From: Pseudorhodoferax sp047601025
GTDB taxonomy: Bacteria > Pseudomonadota > Gammaproteobacteria > Burkholderiales > Burkholderiaceae_C
NCBI RefSeq assembly: GCF_047601025.1
Contig: NZ_JASGJZ010000001.1
Location: 3,720,001 to 3,784,000 of the forward strand
Direction of reading: 5' to 3'
DNA length: 64,000 bases
Positions 55,355 to 63,300 of the stretch are shown here, in pieces; position 1 is the first letter of the stretch, and each line of letters starts with the position of its first letter. Made by a program: the position numbers and the translations under genes. The notes under the pieces are model-generated. The model was not told the origin of the DNA, ran no database searches, and worked only from the letters and a program-made list of their open reading frames with translations.

Positions 55355-55470
55355 GTGGACACGGCGCGCCGCGCCTCGGCCCAGTCCGGCGCGTCGTGGA
55401 CGCAGCCGACCCCGTCCATGCCGGTGCCGGGATAGTCGTCGATGCCGATGCACAGTGCGGTGTGTGCCAT
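55351..55470 (-). pseudogene. Caspase-like (peptidase C14) N-terminal remnant, 39 residues
   Basis: From an ATG at 55470 with strong TCCGGAGGACCCACC ribosome site, the product reads A-L-C-I-G-I-D-D-Y-P-G-T-G-M-D then G-C-V-H-D-A-P-D-W-A-E-A. This is the first strand/helix of metacaspase-type caspases (CIGINDYPGTGMD...GCVNDAxDW). It ends by TGA after A-V-S-T, lacking both the catalytic His and Cys. The stop overlaps the CHAT start (ATGA), so it may survive as a translated leader. Best read as an in-frame deletion of a caspase gene from a caspase-CHAT-patatin operon. Confidence 0.75.
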
Positions 55471-55553
55471 GGTGGGTCCTCCGGAAGCCCGATGTTGCGC
55501 GTTTGCGCGGCGTTCCGCCTCCTGCAACTTGTGGATGCGCGCAAGGTCCGTAT

Positions 55554-55592
55554 GGCCACGGGCCACGGGCCACGGGCCACGGGCCACGGGCC
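55554..55592. repeat. Heptanucleotide tandem repeat (GGCCACG), about 5.6 copies
   Basis: Five perfect GGCCACG units plus GGCC, in the gap between the divergent CHAT-locus and TauD genes, 84 bp upstream of the caspase-like ATG. A 7-bp unit is not a multiple of three and changes spacing by whole helical-turn fractions, the sort of element that slips during replication. It could vary promoter spacing for the minus-strand locus. Confidence 0.9.
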
Positions 55593-55751
55593 GTTCCCAT
55601 GTCCGGGGGGCGCCGCATGCCCCCGTGCAGTCGACAGGCGCCGCACAGAAGATTTGCGCATAAGCAAGCAGGTAAACAGTCGTTGGCCGCGCCAGGGGCG
55701 CCGCCTACAGTGCCAGCCTCGCTGCACCGTACAGCTCCACGCCTGCCAGCC

Positions 55752-56648
55752 ATGTCCGCCTTGCTCGATTCCCCGCCCGTGTCCGAGGTGCCCATCCAGG
55801 ACTTCGACATCCGCCGCCTGCCCGCGCCCTTCGGCGCCGAGGTGCTGGGCCTGGACCTCGCCCGGCCGCTCCACGCCGCCGACTTCGCGCGCCTGCACCG
55901 CGCCCACCTGGACCACCACGTGCTCGTGCTGCGCGACCAGCGCATCACGCCCGCGCAGCAGGTCGCCTTCAGCCGCCGCTTCGGCCCGCTGCAGATCCAC
56001 GTGCAGAAGAAGTTCCAGCTGGCCGGCCATCCGGAGGTGCTGGTCGTCTCCAACATCCGCGAGAACGGCGAGCCCATCGGCCTGGGCGATGCCGGCCACT
56101 TCTGGCACTCGGACCTGTCGTACAAGGAAAAGCCCAGCCTGGGATCGCTGCTGCATGCGCAGGAGCTGCCCCGCGTCGGCGGCGACACGCTGTTCGCCGA
56201 CCAGCACGCCGCCTACGAGGCGCTGCCCGACGCGCTGAAGTCGCGCCTGGCGACGCTGCGCGCCGAGCACAGCTACCTGGCCCGCTACGACGAGCTGCGC
56301 GCGCGCAACCCCTGGCGGCCGGCGCTGACGCAGGCGCAGCTCGACGAGGTCCGGCCCGTCGTGCACCCGGTGGTGCGCACGCACCCCGAGACCGGGCGCA
56401 AGGCGCTGTTCGTCAGCGAGCACTTCACGACGCGCATCGTCGGCCTGCCCGGGCACGAGAGCCGCGCGCTGCTGGACCAGCTGTTCGCCGCCAGCGTGCA
56501 GCCCGCGTTCCAGCTGCGCCACCGCTGGCAGCCGCACGACATCGTGTTCTGGGACAACCGCTCGGTCGTGCACCTGGCGGCCGGCACGCCGGACACCGAG
56601 CGCCGCAAGCTCTACCGCACCACGATCGAGGGCGACACGCCCTTCTGA
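55752..56648 (+). CDS. TauD/TfdA-family Fe(II)/2-oxoglutarate dioxygenase
   Basis: 298 residues. Iron ligands His119 and Asp121 (F-W-H-S-D-L-S) and His274 (S-V-V-H-L-A), with Arg289 for 2-oxoglutarate (Y-R-T-T-I). Family members release sulfite from taurine or similar sulfonates, or hydroxylate other small acids. Followed by a complete ABC importer, so it most likely acts on a sulfonate taken in by it. Divergent from the CHAT locus. Confidence 0.9.
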   Translation: MSALLDSPPVSEVPIQDFDIRRLPAPFGAEVLGLDLARPLHAADFARLHRAHLDHHVLVLRDQRITPAQQVAFSRRFGPLQIHVQKKFQLAGHPEVLVVSNIRENGEPIGLGDAGHFWHSDLSYKEKPSLGSLLHAQELPRVGGDTLFADQHAAYEALPDALKSRLATLRAEHSYLARYDELRARNPWRPALTQAQLDEVRPVVHPVVRTHPETGRKALFVSEHFTTRIVGLPGHESRALLDQLFAASVQPAFQLRHRWQPHDIVFWDNRSVVHLAAGTPDTERRKLYRTTIEGDTPF

Positions 56649-56721
56649 GGACCGCCCGAACCGCCTGCCGCGCCCGCGCCGCCGCGCGGGCAGGCAGCGC
56701 TCACCCTGGAGAACCGCCCCC

Positions 56722-57732
56722 ATGCACCGCATCACCCGCCGCCTCGCCGCCCTCGCCACCGGCGCCGCACTGCTCGCCGGCAGCCTGGCCGCCCACGCCG
56801 AGGGCCGCATCCGCATCGCCCAGCAGTTCGGCATCGTCTACCTGATGCTGAACGTCGCGCAGGAGCAAAAGCTCATCGAGAAGCACGCCCGGGCCGCCGG
56901 GGTGGAGGCCCAGGTCGAGTGGGTCACGCTGTCCGGCGGCGCGGCCGTCAACGACGCGCTGCTGTCGGGCAACATCGAGATCGCCGGCGCCGGCGTCGGT
57001 CCGCTGCTGACGCTGTGGGACCGCACCAGGGGCCGCCAGAACGTCAAGGGCGTGGCCTCGCTCGGCAACTTCCCGTACTACCTGGTCACCAACAACCCGG
57101 CCGTGACATCGATCGCCGACTTCACCGACCAGGACCGCATCGCCCTGCCGGCGGTCGGCGTGTCGGTGCAGTCGCGCGTGCTGCAGATGGCCTCGGCCCG
57201 GCTCTGGGGCGACAAGGACTTCGCCCGGCTCGACCGCATCAGCGTGGCCGTGCCGCACCCGGACGCCGCGGCGGCCCTCATCAAGGGCGGGACCGAGATC
57301 ACCGGCCACTTCGGCACCCCCCCGTTCCAGGAGCAGGAGCTGGCCGGCAACCCGAACGCCCGCATCGTGCTGAAGTCCTACGACGTGCTGGGCGGCCCGG
57401 CCTCGGCCTCGGTGCTGTACGCGACCGAGAAGTTCCGCCGCGAGAACCCCAAGACCTACAAGGCCTTCATCGACGCGCTGGACGAGGCCGCGCAGTTCAT
57501 CACGGCCCACCCCGAGCAGGCCGCCGACATCTACCTGAAGGTCGGCAACGCCAGGATCGACCGCGACCTGCTGCTGTCCATCATCAGGAACCCCGAGGTG
57601 CAGTTCAAGACCGCGCCGCAGAACACCTACGCGCTGGCCGAGTTCATGCACCGCGTCGGCGCGATCCGCAACAAGCCCGCGTCCGTGCGCGACTACTTCT
57701 TCGACGACGCGCACAGCGCGGCGGGGAACTGA
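56722..57732 (+). CDS. Nitrate/sulfonate/taurine-type ABC substrate-binding protein
   Basis: 336 residues with a Sec signal ending A-A-H-A, mature R-I-R-I-A-Q-Q-F-G-I-V-Y-L-M-L (NMT1-like fold), G-G-A-A-V-N-D-A-L-L-S-G-N-I-E-I-A-G-A-G near 67-86. It differs clearly from the two SsuA proteins. Located between TauD and the ATPase, so a taurine-like ligand is likely but unproven. CACCCTGGAGAACC precedes the ATG. Confidence 0.92.
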   Translation: MHRITRRLAALATGAALLAGSLAAHAEGRIRIAQQFGIVYLMLNVAQEQKLIEKHARAAGVEAQVEWVTLSGGAAVNDALLSGNIEIAGAGVGPLLTLWDRTRGRQNVKGVASLGNFPYYLVTNNPAVTSIADFTDQDRIALPAVGVSVQSRVLQMASARLWGDKDFARLDRISVAVPHPDAAAALIKGGTEITGHFGTPPFQEQELAGNPNARIVLKSYDVLGGPASASVLYATEKFRRENPKTYKAFIDALDEAAQFITAHPEQAADIYLKVGNARIDRDLLLSIIRNPEVQFKTAPQNTYALAEFMHRVGAIRNKPASVRDYFFDDAHSAAGN

Positions 57733-57734
57733 CG

Positions 57735-58592
57735 GTGGACGCGCTGGCCCTGCGCCGCGCCGCTCCGGCCGTGCCGCTGCGCAGTCCGGGCGCGGCCGCC
57801 CGGCCGCCCGTGCAGCAGGCGGCCGCGCCGCAGCCGCTGCTGCAGGTCGACGGCGTGAGCCTGGAGTACCGCACCCCCGGGCGCGTGGTGCGCGCCACGC
57901 ACCGCGTCGGCTTCGAGGTGCACGCGGCCGAACGCTACGTGCTGCTGGGGCCTTCCGGCTGCGGCAAGTCGACGCTGCTCAAGGCCGTCGCCGGCTTCAT
58001 CGCGCCGGTGGAGGGCGAGATCCGGCTCGACGGCCGCCGCGTGGCCGCCCCCGGGCCGGACCGCATCGTCGTGTTCCAGGAGTTCGACCAGCTGCCGCCG
58101 TGGAAGACCGTGCGCGAGAACGTGATGTTCCCGCTGCTGGCCTCGCGCACGGCGGGCCGCCGCGAAGCCGCCGAGCGCGCGCTGCACTATCTGGACAAGG
58201 TCGGCCTGGCGAAGTTCGCCGACGTGCATCCGCACCAGCTGTCCGGCGGCATGAAGCAGCGCGTGGCGATCGCCCGCGCCCTGGCCATGCAGCCGCGCGT
58301 GCTGCTGATGGACGAGCCCTTCGCCGCGCTGGACGCGCTGACGCGCCGCCGGATGCAGGAGGAACTGCTGGCGCTGTGGGACGAGGTGCGCTTCACGCTG
58401 CTGTTCGTCACCCACTCGATCGAGGAGGCGCTGGTCGTCGGCAGCCGCATCGCGCTGCTGTCGCCGCACCCGGGCCGCATGCGCGCGGAGATCAACAGCC
58501 ACGACTTCGGGCTGCACAGCACCGGCGGGGCCGCGTTCCAGGCCAAGGCCCGGCACATCCACCACCTGCTGTTCGAGGAGGTGGCGGCATGA
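57735..58592 (+). CDS. ABC transporter ATP-binding protein (taurine/nitrate type)
   Basis: 285 residues from a GTG at 57735, 2 bp after the receptor stop. Walker A G-P-S-G-C-G-K-S near 75, Q-loop V-F-Q-E-F-D-Q near 113, signature L-S-G-G-M-K-Q-R near 170 and Walker B V-L-L-M-D-E-P near 190. The first 35 residues are an Ala/Pro-rich extension not typical of the family; an internal start is possible. Coupled to the permease by ATGA. Confidence 0.92.
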   Translation: MDALALRRAAPAVPLRSPGAAARPPVQQAAAPQPLLQVDGVSLEYRTPGRVVRATHRVGFEVHAAERYVLLGPSGCGKSTLLKAVAGFIAPVEGEIRLDGRRVAAPGPDRIVVFQEFDQLPPWKTVRENVMFPLLASRTAGRREAAERALHYLDKVGLAKFADVHPHQLSGGMKQRVAIARALAMQPRVLLMDEPFAALDALTRRRMQEELLALWDEVRFTLLFVTHSIEEALVVGSRIALLSPHPGRMRAEINSHDFGLHSTGGAAFQAKARHIHHLLFEEVAA

Positions 58593-59521
58593 GTACCGCC
58601 CGGCCGCACCAAGGTGCTCGCGCCGCAGCCCGTACGGGGGGAGGTACGCCGGTGACCGCGCTCGATCCGCCCGTGCGGCCCGAGGCCGAGTGGCGGCTGC
58701 AGCCCTACACCGCCGGCAGCGTCGAGCGCGCGCTGCCCTGGACCACCCGCCTGTGGCAGCAGGCCTGGCTGCGCCGCGGCCTGATCCTGCTCGCGCTGGC
58801 GCTGCTGTGGGAGCTGGCGGCGCGCTGGCAGGACAACGACCTGCTGCTGCCGACCTTCGGCGCCACGGCGCGCGCGCTGGCCGAGGGCATCGCCAGCGGC
58901 GAGCTGCCGGCGCGCGTGGGCCTGTCGCTGTCGGTGCTGCTGCAGGGCTACGCGGCCGGCGTGCTGCTGGCCTTCGCGCTGACCACGCTGGCGGTGTCGA
59001 CGCAGCTCGGGCGCGACCTGCTGGCCACGCTGACCGCGATGTTCAACCCGCTGCCGGCCATCGCGCTGCTGCCGCTGGCGCTGCTGTGGTTCGGCCTGGG
59101 CCGGGGCAGCCTGGTGTTCGTGCTGATCCACTCGGTGCTGTGGCCGCTGGCGCTCAACACCTTCGCCGGCTTCCAGGGCGTGCCCGAGACGCTGCGCATG
59201 GCCGGGCGCAACTACGGCCTGAAGGGCCTGCGCTACGTGCTGCAGATCCTGGTGCCGGCGGCGCTGCCGTCCATCCTGTCGGGCCTGAAGATCGGCTGGG
59301 CCTTCGCCTGGCGCACGCTGATCGCGGCCGAGCTGGTGTTCGGCGCCAGCTCGGGGCAGGGCGGGCTGGGCTGGTACATCTTCCAGAACCGCAACGAGCT
59401 CTACACCGACCGCGTGTTCGCCGGCCTGGTGACGGTGGTGCTGATCGGCCTGGCCGTGGAGACGCTGGGCTTCGCGACGCTGGAGCGGCTGACCGTGCGG
59501 CGCTGGGGGCAGCAGCGCTGA
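58589..59521 (+). CDS. ABC transporter permease (taurine/nitrate type)
   Basis: 310 residues with about six helices after an N-terminal hydrophilic stretch of 60 residues. The permease loop M-A-G-R-N-Y-G-L-K-G-L-R-Y-V-L-Q-I-L-V-P near 207-226 and P-L-P-A-I-A-L-L-P-L-A-L-L-W-F-G near 150 fit the BPD permease family of sulfonate/nitrate importers. Start overlaps the ATPase stop. Confidence 0.92.
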   Translation: MSTARPHQGARAAARTGGGTPVTALDPPVRPEAEWRLQPYTAGSVERALPWTTRLWQQAWLRRGLILLALALLWELAARWQDNDLLLPTFGATARALAEGIASGELPARVGLSLSVLLQGYAAGVLLAFALTTLAVSTQLGRDLLATLTAMFNPLPAIALLPLALLWFGLGRGSLVFVLIHSVLWPLALNTFAGFQGVPETLRMAGRNYGLKGLRYVLQILVPAALPSILSGLKIGWAFAWRTLIAAELVFGASSGQGGLGWYIFQNRNELYTDRVFAGLVTVVLIGLAVETLGFATLERLTVRRWGQQR

Positions 59522-59550
59522 GTGCGCACGGGGGCTGCAGCGCGCCGCCG

Positions 59551-59796
59551 GCCGGCCGGCGTGGGCTCTGCCCCCTGGGGTTCGCGGTACGGCAGCTTGG
59601 CGCCGAGGTCGTCCGCCAGCCGCTTGATGCGCGTGCCGGCCGCGGCCAGCGAGAGGCAGGCGCGCTCGGCGCCGCGGCGCAGATCGGATTCCTTGGCCGC
59701 GAAGACGGGCGGGCGCAGGTCGAACAGGTCGAACAGCGTGCGCCCGGTGGCGGGCCGGCGCGAGAAGGGCCGCCCGGCCTGGCCGGTGCCGGTCAC
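59551..59796 (-). pseudogene. LysR-family regulator remnant (N-terminal HTH)
   Basis: Minus-strand frame contains L-F-D-L-F-D-L-R then A-K-E-S-D-L-R-R-G-A-E-R-A-C-L-S-L-A-A-A and G-T-R-I-K-R-L-A-D-D-L-G-A-K-L, then Y-R-E-P-Q-G-A-E-P-T-P-A-G. This is recognisable LysR helix-turn-helix sequence (standard: xxLSLAAAxTRIKxLExxLGxKLLYRxxxG-LTPAG) with damaging changes and no effector domain. It occupies most of the 318-bp gap after the permease gene; the remainder holds no gene. Confidence 0.7.
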
Positions 59797-59839
59797 CGGA
59801 ACGGCTGCCCTCGTTTGCGCTGCCCGTCCTGGGCGGCGG

Positions 59840-60829
59840 CTATTCCACCTTGATCCCGGCCTCGCGCACCAGCCGCGCGTAGCGCGCCGTCTCCTCCTGG
59901 ATGAAGTGTGCGAACTCCGCCGGCGTGTTGCCCAGCGGGTCCGCGCCGAGCGTGGCGAAGCGCTCCTTCACGTCCGGCTCGTGCACGAACTTCGCCACCT
60001 CGGCCTGGATGCGCGCGATCACCGGCTGCGGGGTGCCGGCCGGCGCCATCAGGCCGTTCCAGCTGTCGGCCTCGAAGCCGGGCACGCCCTCGGCCACGGT
60101 CGGCAACTCCGGCGCCAGCGGACTGCGCGCGAGGCTGGCCACGCCCAGGCCGACCAGCCTGCCGGCGCGGATGTTGGGCAGCGCGGTGACGGCGGTGTCG
60201 AACATCAGGTCCACGTTGCCGCCCATCAGCGCCTGCAGCGCTGGCGCGCTGCCGTTGAACGGCACGTGCAGCACGTCGATGCCGGCCATCAGCTTGATCT
60301 GCTCGACCGCCAGGCCGCCGCTGGTCACGGTGCCGAACGAGGCGAAGTTGATCTTGCCCGGGTTCGCGCGCGCCTTGGCCACGAGCTCGGCCGCGTTCTT
60401 CACGCCGAGCTGCGGGTGCGCTACCAGGAACAACGGGTACCTGGCCACCATGCTGATGGGCACCAGATCCTTGTCCGGCGCGTAGCCGAGCTTGCCCTGC
60501 ATGGTCGAGGGCGCCAGCGTGATGGCCGTGGGCGAGGCCAGCACCAGGGTGTAGCCGTCGGCCGGCGCGCGCGCCGTGAGCGAGGCGGCCAGCGTGCCGG
60601 CGGCGCCGGGCCGGTTGTCCACGATCACCGGATGGCCGCCGAGGCCGGCACTGAGCTTGGCGGCGATCAGCCGCGCCATGACGTCGGAAGCGCCCCCGGC
60701 CGGGAAGCCGACCAGGATCTTGATCGGCTGGCTGGGCCAGGGCGCGGCCTGGGCCCGCGTGGCGCCGGCAGCCAGCGCCAGGCCGGCGCCGAGCACGGCG
60801 CGCCGGCGCAGGGAAAGAGCGTGTCGCAT
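59840..60829 (-). CDS. Bug-family (TctC-like) tripartite transporter substrate-binding protein
   Basis: 329 residues with a signal (L-R-R-R-A-V-L-G-A-G-L-A-L-A-A-G) and the Bug motif P-I-K-I-L-V-G-F-P-A-G-G-A-S-D near 35-49 and D-N-R-P-G-A-A-G near 72. Bug receptors are greatly expanded in Burkholderiales and bind carboxylates or amides. It lies 27 bp downstream of the RraA-like gene, so the ligand is probably a dicarboxylate-type aromatic intermediate. No membrane partners are nearby. Confidence 0.93.
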   Translation of the reverse strand: MRHALSLRRRAVLGAGLALAAGATRAQAAPWPSQPIKILVGFPAGGASDVMARLIAAKLSAGLGGHPVIVDNRPGAAGTLAASLTARAPADGYTLVLASPTAITLAPSTMQGKLGYAPDKDLVPISMVARYPLFLVAHPQLGVKNAAELVAKARANPGKINFASFGTVTSGGLAVEQIKLMAGIDVLHVPFNGSAPALQALMGGNVDLMFDTAVTALPNIRAGRLVGLGVASLARSPLAPELPTVAEGVPGFEADSWNGLMAPAGTPQPVIARIQAEVAKFVHEPDVKERFATLGADPLGNTPAEFAHFIQEETARYARLVREAGIKVE

Positions 60830-60856
60830 GCGTGTCTCCCGTTCGCGGTGCGGCGG

Positions 60857-61606
60857 CTAGAAATAGCCGCCCTGTGCCGTGATCTGTTCGATGGTCTGGC
60901 CCTCGGCCACCCAGGAGAAGATCTTCTTCTCGTTGGCGATCACGGCCTCGGCCCGTTCCAGCACCGCGACCGCCAGCTCGCGGGGCACGCAGACCGCGCC
61001 GTCGGCATCGGCCAGGATCACGTCGCCGGGACGCACGAACACGTCGCCGATCTGCACCGGCAGCTGGTAGTGCGTGATCAGGCAGCGCGACAGGCTGCCG
61101 TTGGGGCTGCGGTAGCGGTAGTAGACCGGGAAATCGGCCGCGACGATCTGGGCCGTGTCGCGGATGCCGCCATCGACCAGCGCACCGCGCACGCCCTTGC
61201 CCTTGACGGTGGCGGTCATGACGCCGCCCCACAGCGTGGCGCGCTCGTCGCCCGAGGTGTCCCAGACCACGAAGGCGTGCTCGCCCATCGCGTCGAGCAT
61301 CTGGCCGCGGAAGGTCAGCTCGCCGCTGATGCGCGTATTGGGCGCGCTCTTGACGGTGAACGCGATGCCGGCGACGGTCTTCTCGGGCCGCAGCGCCTGC
61401 AATCGGCCGGGAAAGGCCTGGTCGAGCAGGCAATGTTCGCGCAGCACGTCGCAGACCACGGCCGCCTGCGTCTGCTCGTAGCGGCGCAGCAGTTCGGCCA
61501 CGGGCATGGGAAACGGCGCGTCGGGGATGGCCTCGCGCGCCGCGATCAGCGCATCGAGCTTCATCATCATGGCTTCCTTCTGAAGCCGGGGCGGGGCATC
61601 GGTCAT
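60857..61606 (-). CDS. RraA-family aldolase/lyase (HMG/CHA aldolase-like)
   Basis: 249 residues. The RraA core shows G-D-V-F-V-R-P-G-D-V-I-L-A-D-A-D-G near 185-201 and G-V-R-G-A-L-V-D-G-G-I-R-D near 140-152 (metal/phosphate-site Asp). Such proteins cleave 4-hydroxy-4-methyl-2-oxoglutarate or 4-carboxy-4-hydroxy-2-oxoadipate, or have drifted to other substrates. AAGGAGA is well placed before the ATG at 61606. Operon with the Bug receptor, divergent from an IclR gene. Exact substrate unknown. Confidence 0.85.
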   Translation of the reverse strand: MTDAPPRLQKEAMMMKLDALIAAREAIPDAPFPMPVAELLRRYEQTQAAVVCDVLREHCLLDQAFPGRLQALRPEKTVAGIAFTVKSAPNTRISGELTFRGQMLDAMGEHAFVVWDTSGDERATLWGGVMTATVKGKGVRGALVDGGIRDTAQIVAADFPVYYRYRSPNGSLSRCLITHYQLPVQIGDVFVRPGDVILADADGAVCVPRELAVAVLERAEAVIANEKKIFSWVAEGQTIEQITAQGGYF

Positions 61607-61632
61607 CGCGTCTCCTTCGGTTGCTGGTCTCA

Positions 61633-61655
61633 TATGCGATACTGCCTATCGCATA
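61633..61655. promoter_or_regulatory. IclR operator (perfect palindrome)
   Basis: TATGCGATA (61633-61641) and TATCGCATA (61647-61655) are perfect 9-bp arms with a CTGCC spacer, midway between the divergent RraA-like and IclR genes. IclR-family sites are usually inverted repeats of this size. It could repress both directions. Confidence 0.8.
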
Positions 61656-61673
61656 CGATCCAATATAGGAAGC

Positions 61674-62471
61674 ATGGAAGCAGCACGTCAAGCCAGGTCC
61701 GCGCCCGCCGACAGCGGCGCCCCCGCCGTGGAACGCGCGGTGCAGCTGCTGCTGGCGCTGTCGGCGACGCCGGACGGCCTGGGCGCGCAGGCGCTGGCCG
61801 CGGCCACCGGCATGCCGCGCGCCACGCTCTACCGCGTCGTGCGCGTGCTGCTGGCGCACGGCTTCCTGCAGGCCGCGCCGGGCCGCGACGGGCTGTACCG
61901 CCTGGGCCCGGCGCTGGCGCGGCTCGGCGCGCAGGTGCAGGCGCCGCGCGACCTGGTGACGCTGGCGCGGCCGGTGATGCAGCGCCTGGCGCGCACCGTC
62001 GGCGAAACCGTCAAGCTGGTGGTGCGCGACGGCCTGGAGGCCGTGACGCTGGCCGTGGCCGACGCCGAGCTGGATGCGCGCGTGACCTCGCGCACCGGCA
62101 CGCGGCTGCCGCTGCACATGGGCGCCTCGCAGCGGCTGCTGCTGGCCCACGCGGACGCGGCACTGTGGCGCCAGGTGCTGGCCAGGCCGCTGGAGCGGCG
62201 CACCTCGCGCACCTTCGGCGACCCGCAGCAGTTGCGGCAGAGCCTGGAGCTGCTGCGGCGCACGGACTCGGTGCAAGGCCACGGCGAGGGCATCGACGGC
62301 GTGGGCGCCGCCGCCACGCTGGTGCGCGGCGCCGGCGACGTGGTGCTGGGCGCGCTGGTGGCGGTCTACATCCATCCCGGCAAGAGCACGGCGCGGCGCC
62401 GCGCCATCGCGCAGGCGGTGGAGGCGGCGGCGCAGGAGATCTCGGCCTGGCAACTGCCCGTGCCGGCCTGA
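61674..62471 (+). CDS. IclR-family transcriptional regulator
   Basis: 265 residues: N-terminal winged helix (V-E-R-A-V-Q-L-L-L-A-L near 19 and A-A-A-T-G-M-P-R-A-T-L-Y-R near 42-54) and a C-terminal IclR effector domain (G-E-T-V-K-L-V-V-R-D-G near 112, T-G-T-R-L-P-L-H-M-G-A-S near 140). Likely regulates the divergent RraA-like/Bug operon through the 61633-61655 palindrome. Effector unknown. Confidence 0.93.
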   Translation: MEAARQARSAPADSGAPAVERAVQLLLALSATPDGLGAQALAAATGMPRATLYRVVRVLLAHGFLQAAPGRDGLYRLGPALARLGAQVQAPRDLVTLARPVMQRLARTVGETVKLVVRDGLEAVTLAVADAELDARVTSRTGTRLPLHMGASQRLLLAHADAALWRQVLARPLERRTSRTFGDPQQLRQSLELLRRTDSVQGHGEGIDGVGAAATLVRGAGDVVLGALVAVYIHPGKSTARRRAIAQAVEAAAQEISAWQLPVPA

Positions 62472-62544
62472 CGCGAGGCGCGCGCGCTTGCGCAGGGCAC
62501 CCCCGCCGTAGTGCTCGCAGGCCCTGGGCATGGGCCGCCGCGCC

Positions 62545-62627
62545 ACGGTAGGAATGCCTGCGATCGCGGGCATCCACCGCGCCGGCCGTCCCCGGGTGCC
62601 CGGAATACCTGCGGGCGTGGGCATTGC
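62545..62627. repeat. Pair of REP-like palindromic units
   Basis: GGAATGCCTGCGATCGCGGGCATCC (62551-62575, split here by its pairing arms GGAATGCC and GGCATCC) and a related GGAATACCTGCGGGCG...GGGCATT unit at 62602-62626 form successive near-palindromes about 51 bp apart. The first is headed by GGTAGGA like the element at 16901. Situated between IclR and peroxiredoxin genes, where no coding is seen. Confidence 0.45.
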
Positions 62628-62699
62628 GGCCGGCGCGCCGGGCCAGCCCGGCCGCGGTGGCACACTGCCCGCGTACCCGCTGCCCTGGAGACCACCGCC

Positions 62700-63263
62700 A
62701 TGACCCTGCCATCCTCCCTGCGCGCCGCGGCCGTGCTGGCCGCCTGCGTGTTCACCGCCGCGTCCGCGCAGGCCGCGCTCCAGCCCGGCGACGCCGCGCC
62801 GGCGTTCGGCGCCGAGGCCGCGCTGGGCGGCCAGACCTTCCGCTTCCAGCTGGCCGAGGCGCTGGGGCGCGGGCCGGTGGTGCTGTACTTCTTCCCGAAG
62901 GCGTTCACGCAGGGCTGCACGCTCGAGGCGCACCTGTTCGCCGAGGCCAGCGAGCGCTTCGCCGCGCTCGGCGCCACGGTCATCGGCGTCTCGGCCGACG
63001 ACATCGGCACGCTGCAGCGCTTCTCGGTCGAGGCCTGCCGCAACAAGTTCGCGGTGGCGGCCGACGCCGGCGCCCAGGTCATCCGCGCCTACGACGCGCA
63101 GCTCGCCGCGCGGCCCGGCATGGCCGACCGCATCTCCTACGTGATCGGCAAGGACGGCAAGGTCGCCTTCGCGCATGAGGGCGCGGACCCCGAGGCGCAT
63201 GTGGAGCGTACGCTGAAGGCGGTCCAGCGCCTTGCCGCGCCAGCCGGCGCGGCCGGTTCATAG
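62700..63263 (+). CDS. Exported peroxiredoxin (BCP/AhpC-TSA type)
   Basis: 187 residues with a Sec signal ending A-S-A-Q-A. The peroxidatic Cys73 lies in F-P-K-A-F-T-Q-G-C-T-L, giving the P-x-x-x-T-x-x-C pattern; Cys113 (V-E-A-C-R-N-K-F) could be resolving. It reduces peroxides in the periplasm. The signal peptide is unusual for BCP-like proteins but common in Burkholderiales. It is convergent with the other peroxiredoxin. Confidence 0.9.
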   Translation: MTLPSSLRAAAVLAACVFTAASAQAALQPGDAAPAFGAEAALGGQTFRFQLAEALGRGPVVLYFFPKAFTQGCTLEAHLFAEASERFAALGATVIGVSADDIGTLQRFSVEACRNKFAVAADAGAQVIRAYDAQLAARPGMADRISYVIGKDGKVAFAHEGADPEAHVERTLKAVQRLAAPAGAAGS

Positions 63264-63300
63264 CGCCGCGGCGCGCCGCCCTCGATCGGCCTGCGCCGCC

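Noticed and set aside
55554..55592. CRISPR-like short repeats
   Set aside because: Units are seven bases and contiguous without spacers; it is a simple tandem repeat.
59401..59550. Continuation of the LysR remnant into an intact gene
   Set aside because: The frame runs into the permease coding region on the opposite strand and loses all LysR similarity after the T-P-A-G motif.
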